14,887 nucleotides of DNA from assembly GCA_028691595.1 (NCBI GenBank), contig JAQUZA010000028.1, forward strand, positions 1-14,887, written 5' to 3'. Positions 8,801-14,887 of the stretch are shown piece by piece (position 1 is the stretch's first letter; every line of letters starts with the position of its first letter). This stretch comes from Candidatus Rifleibacteriota bacterium. GTDB taxonomy: Bacteria; Muiribacteriota; Ozemobacteria; Ozemobacterales; Ozemobacteraceae. The translations under genes were made by a program, and so were the position numbers. Under the pieces are notes generated by a model, which did no database searches, was not told the DNA's origin, and saw nothing but the letters and a program-made list of their open reading frames with translations.

Positions 8801-10888
8801 ATGCAGCTCGAAAATATGCGACGAGTCAGAAATATCGGCATTATTGCCCATATTGATGCTGGCAAAACCACAACCACTGAAAGAATTCTTTATTTTACCG
8901 GCCGCAACTACAAGATCGGTGAAACTCATGACGGCACCGCCACCATGGACTGGATGGTCCAGGAACAGGAACGCGGCATAACCATAACCAGTGCTGCAAC
9001 CAAATGCCACTGGCTCGACTGCGACATCAACATCATCGACACTCCAGGTCACGTCGATTTTACGGCTGAAGTTGAGCGCTCTTTGCGCGTTCTCGACGGC
9101 TGCGTTGTTCTAATGTGTGCTGTTGCCGGCGTTCAGCCCCAGTCAGAAACAGTGTGGCGTCAGGCTGACAAATACAATGTCCCAAGAATGGTTTTTGTTA
9201 ATAAAATGGATCGCACCGGGGCAAACTTTGAGCGGGTTGTAACCCAGATCAGAGAGCGCCTCAAATCACAGCCACTGGTGCTGACACTTCCCATAGGCAG
9301 CGAAGAGAATTATCAGGGCCACATCGACCTGATAAGTATGACCAGTCGCATCTGGGCACCTTCAGAAAAAGACGCTGCCGGGCAGATGATTGAATCGAAC
9401 GACATACCGGCTCATCTGCTTGAAGAAGCAAAAGCGGCACGAATTCGCATTATAGATGCCCTTGGTGCCTGCAATGACGAAGTTCTTGAACGCTATATGG
9501 CCGACGAACCGATCGAAGTTGACCTGATCATGAAAGCCATGCGTGAAGCGGTAATAGCCGGCAAAGTCGTGCCGGTATTATGCGGTTCTGCCTTTCGCAA
9601 CAAAGGCGTTCAGGCCCTGCTCGATGCAGTTGTAAACTATCTTCCGTCACCACTCGATATTCCAGAATCTGTTGCCTTTAAACAGGACACTCTTGAAGAA
9701 ATCAGCATTGCTGCTGACCCGAAACTGCCACTGGCAGCAATGGCCTTCAAAGTAGCCTCGATGCCCCACATCGGCAAACTTGTCTATACCCGTATCTATG
9801 CAGGCGTTCTCAATGTTGGTGATCAGATTTACAATGTCACCCGTGGCACCAAAGAGCGCGTTGGCCGCATTCTTCAGATGCATGCCAATCAGCGCCAGGA
9901 TCTTCAGACCGCTCAAGCCGGTGATATCGTTGCGATTGTCGGTCTCAAACGAATCGGCACCGGCGACACCCTCGCCTATGACAAAGATTCGCCGGTTCTT
10001 GAAAAAATCACTTTCCCTGAAACAGTAATTTCAGTGGCAATTGAACCAAAAACCAAGGCAGATCTGGCAAAGCTCAGCACGGTTCTGCACACCCTCATGG
10101 ATGAAGACCCGACCTTCAAAGCCTCGATGGATGAAGAAACCGGCGAAACCATCATTGCAGGCATGGGCGAACTGCATCTTGAAATCATCGTTGACCGCAT
10201 TTTGCGCGAATTTAATGTCGGAGCCACCGTTGGAGCCCCTCAGGTTGCATACCGCGAAGGTATCAGGCGCTCTGTTTCAACCGAAGGCAAGTGTATGAAG
10301 CAGAGTGGTGGCCGTGGTCAATATGGTCACGTATTGATGGATATTGAACCTCTGCCCCGCGGCGGTGGCTTTATCTTCGAGACCAATGTAAAAGGCGGCA
10401 CCGTCCCATCCACCTTTTTCCCGGCGATCGAAAATGGGGTTCTGGATGCTCTCAAAGAAGGGCCTCTCGCCAAAAAGCCAATCACCGATGTTAAAGTAAC
10501 CTTAACTGATGGTTCTTATCATGAAGTAGACAGCAGCATCATTGCCTTCAGAACAGCTGCCATTGACGGCATGAGAACCGGTCTGGCAAAAGCATCTCCG
10601 GTGCTGCTCGAGCCATATACCCGCGTCGAGATCGAAACCCCCGAACAGTATCTGGGCGACATCATCGGCAATATCAACTCACGTCGCGGCAAGGTCGTCA
10701 ACATGGAAATGCGCGCCGATCTGCGCACCGTTGAGTGCCATGTGCCGTTGGCCGAGATGTTCAACTATTCGACGCATCTGCGTTCACTGTCGCAAGGTCG
10801 CGCCAGTTTCAGCATGGAAGTAATGCACTATGTTGAAGTTCCCGAAAGTGTCGCCCTGAAAATCCTTCGCCCTGTCAAAGATAAATAA
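8801..10888 (+). CDS. fusA: Translation elongation factor G
   Basis: The 695-residue GTPase drives ribosomal translocation. G1 is AHIDAGKT (16-23), the switch I/G2 region ends in RGITIT (58-63), G3 is DTPGH (80-84, catalytic H84) and G4 is NKMD (134-137); a GSAF block follows domain G. Later blocks are also canonical: EPKTKAD and GMGELHLEI (domain III), QSGGRGQYGH and DGSYHEVDSS (domain IV), and MFNYSTHLRSLSQGRASFSM (domain V). Length is normal for EF-G. AAGGA at 8784-8788 lies 12 nt before the ATG, a longer gap than usual, but no better start exists before the G1 motif. The gene stands alone, without rpsL, rpsG or tuf. Whether it is the main EF-G or a paralogue such as the spdEFG group cannot be settled by eye. 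It ends at a strong terminator. Confidence 0.97.
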   Translation: MQLENMRRVRNIGIIAHIDAGKTTTTERILYFTGRNYKIGETHDGTATMDWMVQEQERGITITSAATKCHWLDCDINIIDTPGHVDFTAEVERSLRVLDGCVVLMCAVAGVQPQSETVWRQADKYNVPRMVFVNKMDRTGANFERVVTQIRERLKSQPLVLTLPIGSEENYQGHIDLISMTSRIWAPSEKDAAGQMIESNDIPAHLLEEAKAARIRIIDALGACNDEVLERYMADEPIEVDLIMKAMREAVIAGKVVPVLCGSAFRNKGVQALLDAVVNYLPSPLDIPESVAFKQDTLEEISIAADPKLPLAAMAFKVASMPHIGKLVYTRIYAGVLNVGDQIYNVTRGTKERVGRILQMHANQRQDLQTAQAGDIVAIVGLKRIGTGDTLAYDKDSPVLEKITFPETVISVAIEPKTKADLAKLSTVLHTLMDEDPTFKASMDEETGETIIAGMGELHLEIIVDRILREFNVGATVGAPQVAYREGIRRSVSTEGKCMKQSGGRGQYGHVLMDIEPLPRGGGFIFETNVKGGTVPSTFFPAIENGVLDALKEGPLAKKPITDVKVTLTDGSYHEVDSSIIAFRTAAIDGMRTGLAKASPVLLEPYTRVEIETPEQYLGDIIGNINSRRGKVVNMEMRADLRTVECHVPLAEMFNYSTHLRSLSQGRASFSMEVMHYVEVPESVALKILRPVKDK

Positions 10889-10911
10889 TTGAAGCAAAAA
10901 AGCGTTTAAAC

Positions 10912-10949
10912 AAAATCCCCCGGGCTGCACATGCAACCCGGGGGATTTT
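10912..10949. terminator. Strong bidirectional intrinsic terminator
   Basis: AAAATCCCCCGGG (10912-10924) and CCCGGGGGATTTT (10937-10949) form a perfect 13-bp stem with a 12-nt loop. The A run on the left and T run on the right make it work in both directions. It lies between the fusA stop and the end of the convergent minus-strand gene, and so serves both transcripts. Confidence 0.93.
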
Positions 10950-10966
10950 ATTTTACCAGAGCTATT

Positions 10967-11428
10967 TCATGGCTTAGATGAAGGCACTGCTGGTACGGTT
11001 ACTGATGAGGAATTGCCGGTGAGGCCACATGAACCATCGCGCTTGCGCAGGCGCTGGCCATTACCATTCTGAGCGCCCTGACCATTGCGCAGCATCTTGC
11101 GATTCTGCTTGCCCTGGCCATTTTTAAGACCCTTGCCCTGACCTTTATCTTCAGCAGCGTTGCGATACTGGCGTTTGTCTGCTTTGGCACCAAAGCCGGT
11201 ACCGTCTCTGGGTTTTTTACGGGTTCCATCACCGTAGCCACGGCCGTCACCCGGGCATGTTGCCGGTTTGCTCTGCGCCACGGTTGAAGTATTGTCAGAG
11301 GTTGCAATATCTGCTTTCAGCACCACCTGTGACTGCTGCGCCACATCTGAAGAACTGCTGCTCTGAGCCATTACCACACCAACGCCAAGCAGCATGGTTA
11401 CAACAAGAACGATTGTGAGCTTTTTCAT
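10967..11428 (-). CDS. Small Gly/basic-rich secreted protein, unknown function
   Basis: The product is 153 residues from ATG 11428. That start is chosen over an upstream in-frame ATG at 11473 because GGAGG (11440-11436) lies exactly 7 nt before it and a signal peptide begins there (MKKLTIVLVVTMLLGVGVVM, then AQ; cleavage near 21). The mature chain has a Ser/Thr/Gln-rich N-terminus. CPGDGRGYGDGTR (58-70) and DGTGFGAKADKR (75-86) follow, then a strongly basic Gly/Asn/Gln region (95-130) with two imperfect NGQG-x-QN units (103-108 and 115-121). RDGSC (130-134) precedes a Ser/Val/Pro tail. Only two cysteines remain (C58, C134). It is probably disordered and periplasmic or extracellular. No known family is recognised. 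It follows the lipoprotein gene by 41 nt and is probably co-transcribed from the sigma-54 promoter at 12218-12201. Confidence 0.8.
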   Translation of the reverse strand: MKKLTIVLVVTMLLGVGVVMAQSSSSSDVAQQSQVVLKADIATSDNTSTVAQSKPATCPGDGRGYGDGTRKKPRDGTGFGAKADKRQYRNAAEDKGQGKGLKNGQGKQNRKMLRNGQGAQNGNGQRLRKRDGSCGLTGNSSSVTVPAVPSSKP

Positions 11429-11450
11429 AGTCTTACCTCCGTATAAAATT

Positions 11451-11476
11451 TTGAACTGGTTCAAGTGATTCACTTG
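11451..11476. repeat. Two overlapping small palindromes between the minus-strand genes
   Basis: TTGAACTGGTTCAA (11451-11464; 6-bp arms around TG) overlaps CAAGTG-ATT-CACTTG (11462-11476), which covers the lipoprotein stop codon. On the minus strand the first palindrome is followed by AATTTT. The two folds exclude each other. They may tune expression of the second gene or be incidental. Confidence 0.3.
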
Positions 11477-12162
11477 TTACGTCCGTAGCGATACCTGCGT
11501 CTCTGACCCTGGCCATCGGTGAACTCAAGATCACCATCACTGGCCCAGCGGCCGCTGTAAACTTCCGAGCTGTCTCTGACAATTGTGAGACTTCCGTCAT
11601 CGAGCTCTGTCACCGTTAAAATCATGCCTGACTTCGTATTTTTCATGGTTGCGAGCGGTGAATCTACGGTTTCGCCAAAGGTTATCTGCCATTCAATACC
11701 ATCTACGCTAAGAGAAGCGGGCACACCGGTCGAGTCAGGAACAGGAGTCTGAATAACACTGCCGTTCCCGCGGGTAATTTTGATAGAACCGTCTGCGGCT
11801 TTTTCAACAACGCATTGCTCAAGACCAATACGCAACCCCTCGGCAGTTACTTCAACCTGGCAGCTGCCATCTCCTCGTCTTAGAGCCATTCCACCTGCCG
11901 CACCTTCAACCTGGTAATTGCGGTTTCTATATCTTTTTGAGCCGCTTAATTCTGCTGTATCAGCTCTGATGCTTGCATCTTCAGCAGAGCTGATGACCGA
12001 TGCCGCCAGAGTTCTATCTACAAGCAGACTGGCCTCAATTGCCGAAATCTCTTCATCGGGCGGAGTATAAGCAACCTCTGCTGAATCAGAGCCAGTGCTG
12101 GCACAACCGGTAAACAAAGCCATAACAACCATCATTGCAAATAAAAGAGTCAGATTTTTCAA
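11470..12162 (-). CDS. Outer-membrane-type lipoprotein, unknown function (TTG start)
   Basis: The product is 230 residues. The start is taken as TTG at 12162-12160, because GGAGG (12174-12170) lies 7 nt upstream and a lipoprotein signal follows directly (MKNLTLLFAMMVVMALFTGC, lipid-modified C20). In-frame ATGs further upstream (for example 12381) would give a long non-signal leader and start upstream of the sigma-54 promoter. Residues A21-S22 after the cysteine contain no Asp, which fits outer-membrane sorting in a proteobacterium-like system. The N-terminal part of the mature chain is acidic. From about 83 onward it has repeated short beta-type units with DGS/NGS turns (GDGSCQVEV, DGSIKITRGNGS, DDGSLTIV). 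The end is basic (RRRYRYGRNK). C101 and C117 could form a disulfide. No named family is recognised. Confidence 0.85.
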   Translation of the reverse strand: MKNLTLLFAMMVVMALFTGCASTGSDSAEVAYTPPDEEISAIEASLLVDRTLAASVISSAEDASIRADTAELSGSKRYRNRNYQVEGAAGGMALRRGDGSCQVEVTAEGLRIGLEQCVVEKAADGSIKITRGNGSVIQTPVPDSTGVPASLSVDGIEWQITFGETVDSPLATMKNTKSGMILTVTELDDGSLTIVRDSSEVYSGRWASDGDLEFTDGQGQRRRYRYGRNK

Positions 12163-12200
12163 TTTCGAACCTCCAGTAGTTTTGCGGACAATCATTACTA

Positions 12201-12218
12201 ATGCAATGCCCGTGCCAG
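12201..12218 (-). promoter_or_regulatory. Sigma-54 (RpoN) -24/-12 promoter of the lipoprotein operon
   Basis: Read on the minus strand the site is CTGGCACGGGCATTGCAT. This matches the sigma-54 consensus YTGGCACGNNNNTTGCW at every defined position, with GG (12216-12215) and GC (12204-12203) 10 nt apart. Transcription should begin near 12191, about 29 nt before the TTG start codon. Such promoters are silent without an AAA+ activator, and one is encoded at 13900. Confidence 0.88.
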
Positions 12219-12221
12219 AGT

Positions 12222-12249
12222 TTGACAACTTGACATAAACCCTTATCAA
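12222..12249 (+). promoter_or_regulatory. Weak sigma-70-like promoter reading toward the kinase gene
   Basis: A perfect TTGACA (12222-12227), followed by a second one at 12230-12235, stands 16 nt before TATCAA (12244-12249, 4 of 6 matches). It would transcribe through the enhancer region, about 250 nt upstream of the kinase start. The distance and the poor -10 box make this tentative. Confidence 0.2.
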
Positions 12250-12302
12250 CAAAGGTTTAACAAGGTTTTTGCGCCCGGGCGATACGAATAGTTTTAAAAT
12301 TA

Positions 12303-12343
12303 AGTGCAAGATCCTGCACTCTCGAAGTGCAAGGCTTTGCATG
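12303..12343. promoter_or_regulatory. Twin dyads, candidate enhancer (UAS) for the NtrC-family regulator
   Basis: AGTGCA-N6-TGCACT (12303-12320) is a perfect dyad. AGTGCA-N6-TGCATG (12326-12343) is a near copy. The 9-mer AAGTGCAAG recurs exactly 23 bp apart (12302-12310 and 12325-12333), about two helical turns. The centres lie about 120 and 143 bp upstream of the predicted sigma-54 start near 12191, and about 134 and 157 bp upstream of the candidate start facing the kinase. Paired dyads at such distances are typical of NtrC-family enhancers. Binding by the regulator encoded at 13900 is inferred. Confidence 0.6.
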
Positions 12344-12420
12344 TAGATACCAGTCTTGCGTTGTTTGAACTGAACGCGCATTCTCTGTTGCCGGGCTGAA
12401 TTGGATCAGCATGTTATGCC

Positions 12421-12441
12421 CCGCAGATGTTCTCTCTGCGG
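12421..12441. repeat. Perfect inverted repeat beside the kinase promoter
   Basis: CCGCAGA (12421-12427) and TCTGCGG (12435-12441) are separated by 7 nt, directly before the -24-like element at 12442. No T run follows on either strand, so a terminator is unlikely. It may be a binding site for a repressor or activator, or a leader hairpin for transcripts starting upstream. Confidence 0.4.
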
Positions 12442-12458
12442 CTGGAATAAAATTTGCT
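12442..12458 (+). promoter_or_regulatory. Candidate weak sigma-54 promoter for the two-component operon
   Basis: CTGGAATAAAATTTGCT keeps the invariant GG (12444-12445) and GC (12456-12457) at the required 10-nt spacing, plus the TTGC block, but lacks the CACG part. A start near 12469 would precede the kinase ATG by about 40 nt. It would make the operon autoregulated from the shared twin dyads. Confidence 0.35.
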
Positions 12459-12483
12459 CGTGACAGTTCATTACGAGTAGAAT
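12454..12483 (+). promoter_or_regulatory. Candidate sigma-70 promoter for the kinase gene
   Basis: TTGCTC (3 of 6) and TAGAAT (5 of 6) are separated by 18 nt, giving a start near 12490, just ahead of the kinase ribosome site AAAGG (12498-12502). It overlaps the -12 box of the weak sigma-54 candidate. It could provide basal expression of the sensor and regulator. Confidence 0.3.
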
Positions 12484-12508
12484 CATTACAGCGAGAAAAA
12501 GGCAGAGC

Positions 12509-13903
12509 ATGACCGAATCAACTTTAGACAGCAACCAGAAAAGTCCGACAGGCAATAAGCCATCAACCGGGCATTTGACCCGGAAATTTCTTCTGGCATT
12601 CACTCCGGTTATCGTTATCCTTTCAGGGCTTGTTGCAATTCTCATGGCTGGCTGGAACGCAGCTCAGGTGGCTCCCTTACTTCAATGGGCTGCCGAGCGC
12701 GAAGGCAAAGAAATCTTTGCCCGGGTAATTCATGAAGGGCCGCTTTCACCCGGTGCTGTCTTGAAAAACCCAGACCAATTGCAGACTCTAATTGCCGATG
12801 ACAGTGAAATAGTTGCTGCTATGGTCATGCAGGGTGATCTTATCGTTGCAAGTTTTTCAAAAGAGGCCGGGCTACTGGTTGCGGCCGGGCAGCTTCCCGC
12901 TGAAACCGGTGCCGCAATTCTCAACGACCGACTCTCAGTTTATCGAAGGTTTTCCGGGCCTGGTTCAGGCAGCGAAACAGGCAGGCAGCAGGGTTCTGGG
13001 GGTCGTGGGCCAAGATGGCTGAGAGGCCTGGATGAAAATTCTGCACCAGGTGAAGAAAGCCGACAGAACCAGTCACGCCTGAGTATTGTATTTGTGTTTA
13101 TAGGCCCTGATCGTGGGCTGGTAAGGCCCCTGATCTACCAAACATATCTCTGGCCCTTTGTCTGGCTCTTTCTAACAATACTCTGGAGCATTCTGCTTCT
13201 ATTTCAGCAACGATCGACCAGAATGCAGGCAGAAATGCAAAAAGAGTCACACCTGGCTGCTATCGGCAAAATGTCGGCACGGCTTGCCCACGAAATCAGA
13301 AATCCTCTTGGTGCGATTCGTGGAATTGCACAGTTATTGCAGAAGAAAATATCTGCAGAAACCGAGTTGAATCTGATACAGACCATCGAGCAGGAAACAT
13401 TCAGGCTCGATGACCTGACCAGCAGCATTCTCGACTTTTCCAGGCCACTGCAATGCAATTTAGTATCTCTAAACGCAGGCGCTGTTGTCGGCAACACTGT
13501 AGATCTATTCAGACAGCAGCATCAGACCGTGCACATCGACCTTAAATTGCCCGCAACTGAAATAATCTGCCGGGCAGATGAAAACGCTGTTCGCCAGATA
13601 CTTTTGAATCTGCTCAAGAACGCTGTCGATGCTTCTGAAAGTCATAATACGATTGAAGTTGGGCTGTTTTCTGCTGCAGGTTCGGCTTCAATAAGGGTCA
13701 GCAATAAGGGTGAACCGCTCTCTGAGTCAATGCTCGAAGATATTTTTGAACCTTTCGTATCGACAAAGGCCAGGGGTTATGGCCTGGGTCTGCCGATCAG
13801 TCGCAAGCTTGCAGAAAGCATGCATGGCTGTCTGCGTTTGTATAATGCCGCCGGCGGGTTGATTACCGCCGAATTGACCCTGAAACTGGAAACCAGAGCA
13901 TGA
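12509..13903 (+). CDS. Membrane sensor histidine kinase, ZraS/AtoS-like
   Basis: This 464-residue kinase is anchored by two membrane segments (about 27-47 and 213-232) that flank a periplasmic sensor of about 165 residues. No PAS or HAMP domain is evident. The sensor contains a Gly/Ser/Arg-rich stretch (about 149-189). The H box is ARLAHEIRNPLGAIRG with phospho-acceptor H261. The N box is RQILLNLLKNAVDA (N371). The G1 region reads SNKGEPL instead of DxGxG, a variant known in other kinases. The F box is FEPFVSTK and the G2 box GYGLGL (424-428). Length and layout match ZraS of E. coli (465 residues), including a low-complexity insert late in the periplasmic domain. Here that insert is Gly/Arg-rich rather than Met/His-rich, so zinc sensing is not supported. 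The stop overlaps the next gene's start (ATGA). The signal sensed is unknown. Confidence 0.92.
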   Translation: MTESTLDSNQKSPTGNKPSTGHLTRKFLLAFTPVIVILSGLVAILMAGWNAAQVAPLLQWAAEREGKEIFARVIHEGPLSPGAVLKNPDQLQTLIADDSEIVAAMVMQGDLIVASFSKEAGLLVAAGQLPAETGAAILNDRLSVYRRFSGPGSGSETGRQQGSGGRGPRWLRGLDENSAPGEESRQNQSRLSIVFVFIGPDRGLVRPLIYQTYLWPFVWLFLTILWSILLLFQQRSTRMQAEMQKESHLAAIGKMSARLAHEIRNPLGAIRGIAQLLQKKISAETELNLIQTIEQETFRLDDLTSSILDFSRPLQCNLVSLNAGAVVGNTVDLFRQQHQTVHIDLKLPATEIICRADENAVRQILLNLLKNAVDASESHNTIEVGLFSAAGSASIRVSNKGEPLSESMLEDIFEPFVSTKARGYGLGLPISRKLAESMHGCLRLYNAAGGLITAELTLKLETRA

Positions 13904-14887
13904 AAAAAGAAAGTAAAGCAACCATTCTGGTCGTCGATGATGAAGCCGCCTTTCGCACCATGGTCAGCGCAGTTCTGACTGATGCCGGCTATGAAGTTCT
14001 CGCGGCAGCTTCAGGGCGCGAGGCCCTTGAAACGGCACTTCGGCGCGTTATTGATGTGGCGGTGCTTGATCTTATCATGCCTGGAATCGATGGCCGTGAG
14101 TTAATGCACCGGCTGCACGAAAAGCTGCCAGGTCTGCCGGTTATCTTTCTTACCGCGCATGGGTCAATACCATCTGCCGTTGAGGCAATAAAAGAAGGGG
14201 CATCTGATTACCTTACCAAGCCCCTGCCGCATGTCGATGATCTGATACTGACCGTCAACCGGGTGCTCGACCTCAATCGCCTGCAGAAGCAACAGAAGCA
14301 GGTAACGAACGCACGCAAATCGTCAGACCCGTTTCCATGTGCTTCTCCGGTTGTTAAAAAGCTTCTTGAAACGGCCGCCAAAGTTGCCGGAACGGATGTT
14401 ACCGTGCTGATAACCGGTGAGTCCGGCACCGGCAAAGAACGCATGGCTGAGTTCATTCATCTGAACAGCCCCCGGTCAGCCGCTGAAATGATCTCTGTTA
14501 ATTGCGCCGCCATTGTCGAAACGCTCCTCGAAAGTGAACTTTTCGGTCACGAGAAGGGTGCCTTTACCGGCGCGGTTGAACGCAAGACCGGTCAGTTTGA
14601 ACAGGCCGACAATTCGACTCTCTTTCTTGACGAAATAGGCGAAATGTCGCTTACGTTACAGCCCAAATTACTGCGAGCCCTTCAGGAAAAGGAATTCAGG
14701 CGCGTTGGCGGGTCACAGCTTATTCGCTTCAATGCCAGAATGATTGCGGCCACCAACCGTGACTTGAAGGCACAGTGCCAGATAGGCAGTTTCAGAGAAG
14801 ATCTGTTCTATAGAATTTCTGTGTTCAGCCTGCACATTCCACCACTGCGCGAAAGGCCAGAAGACGTAATTTTTCTCGCCGACAGAT
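13900..14887 (+). CDS. NtrC-family sigma-54-activating response regulator (truncated by right edge)
   Basis: The visible 329 residues start at ATG 13900, inside the kinase stop (ATGA overlap), which implies translational coupling. The receiver domain (about 7-125) has the acidic pair D13-D14, phospho-acceptor D57 (VLDLIMPG), T85 and K107. A short Gln/Lys-rich linker leads to the AAA+ domain. There, Walker A is GESGTGKE (173-180), the sigma-54-contacting loop GAFTGA is intact (220-225), Walker B is LFLDE (241-245) and the arginine-finger region is FREDLFYRISVF (298-309). The rest of the AAA+ domain and the expected Fis-type DNA-binding helix-turn-helix lie beyond the window. It should accept phosphate from the upstream kinase and drive sigma-54 transcription by ATP hydrolysis. 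The -24/-12 promoter at 12218-12201 and the twin dyads at 12303-12343 are its obvious targets, which is inference from context. Confidence 0.95.
   Translation, partial: MKKESKATILVVDDEAAFRTMVSAVLTDAGYEVLAAASGREALETALRRVIDVAVLDLIMPGIDGRELMHRLHEKLPGLPVIFLTAHGSIPSAVEAIKEGASDYLTKPLPHVDDLILTVNRVLDLNRLQKQQKQVTNARKSSDPFPCASPVVKKLLETAAKVAGTDVTVLITGESGTGKERMAEFIHLNSPRSAAEMISVNCAAIVETLLESELFGHEKGAFTGAVERKTGQFEQADNSTLFLDEIGEMSLTLQPKLLRALQEKEFRRVGGSQLIRFNARMIAATNRDLKAQCQIGSFREDLFYRISVFSLHIPPLRERPEDVIFLADR

Noticed and set aside
12244..12256. IHF site between the sigma-54 promoter and the dyads
   Set aside because: TATCAA is present but the TTR half at the required spacing is missing (GGT instead).
12272..12281. 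CGCCCGGGCG palindrome as a terminator or operator
   Set aside because: There is no loop and no T run after it on the plus strand, and nothing else links it to a known site; left unassigned.
12163..12381. N-terminal extension of the lipoprotein to ATG 12381
   Set aside because: The extension would span the sigma-54 promoter and part of the enhancer and would bury the lipoprotein signal; TTG 12162 has the ribosome site.
13698..13735. Kinase inactivated because the G1 box reads SNKGEPL instead of DxGxG
   Set aside because: Related kinases with N-x-G-x-P in this place are active, and the H, N, F and G2 boxes are all intact.
1..14887. Recent mobile or phage insertion
   Set aside because: No transposase, integrase, target-site duplication or tRNA-bounded segment was seen; the genes look like ordinary chromosome.

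Overview
The window is a chromosomal stretch of about 49-50% GC (estimated by eye) from a bacterium that exports proteins with standard signal peptides, makes a lipobox lipoprotein and uses sigma-54. A diderm is the likeliest host. The phylum cannot be read safely from the sequence. The giant von Willebrand A protein and the unfamiliar small secreted proteins suggest a poorly sampled, possibly uncultivated lineage. No tRNA, rRNA, CRISPR array, insertion sequence or attachment site was seen.

Left part (1-1991): the 5' portion of a DUF985/Cupin_5 gene on the minus strand runs off the left edge. It diverges from gnd, a complete 6-phosphogluconate dehydrogenase of the oxidative pentose phosphate pathway. 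Centre-left (2152-8520): a two-gene cluster for exported proteins. The first is a 1798-residue protein with two tandem, MIDAS-complete VWA domains followed by three beta-sandwich-like modules. The second, 15 nt downstream, is a 318-residue exported coiled-coil protein. Centre (8521-10949): a structured, promoter-bearing leader, then fusA (EF-G) standing alone without its usual str-operon neighbours, closed by a strong bidirectional terminator.

Right part (10967-14887) is the most interesting. Two minus-strand genes encode a lipoprotein (started at TTG) and a small Gly/basic-rich secreted protein. They diverge from a histidine kinase / NtrC-family response regulator pair that overlaps by ATGA. 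The lipoprotein gene has a textbook sigma-54 promoter (CTGGCACGGGCATTGCAT on the minus strand). Two 18-bp dyads, 23 bp apart, lie about 120 and 143 bp upstream of its predicted start, where an NtrC-type activator would bind. A weaker -24/-12 element faces the kinase gene. The regulator carries the GAFTGA loop needed to contact sigma-54. The layout parallels ZraP-ZraSR of enterobacteria: divergent periplasmic output, shared enhancer, sensor/activator pair. The outputs here, however, are not recognisable ZraP-like proteins. The regulator is cut by the right edge after most of its AAA+ domain.
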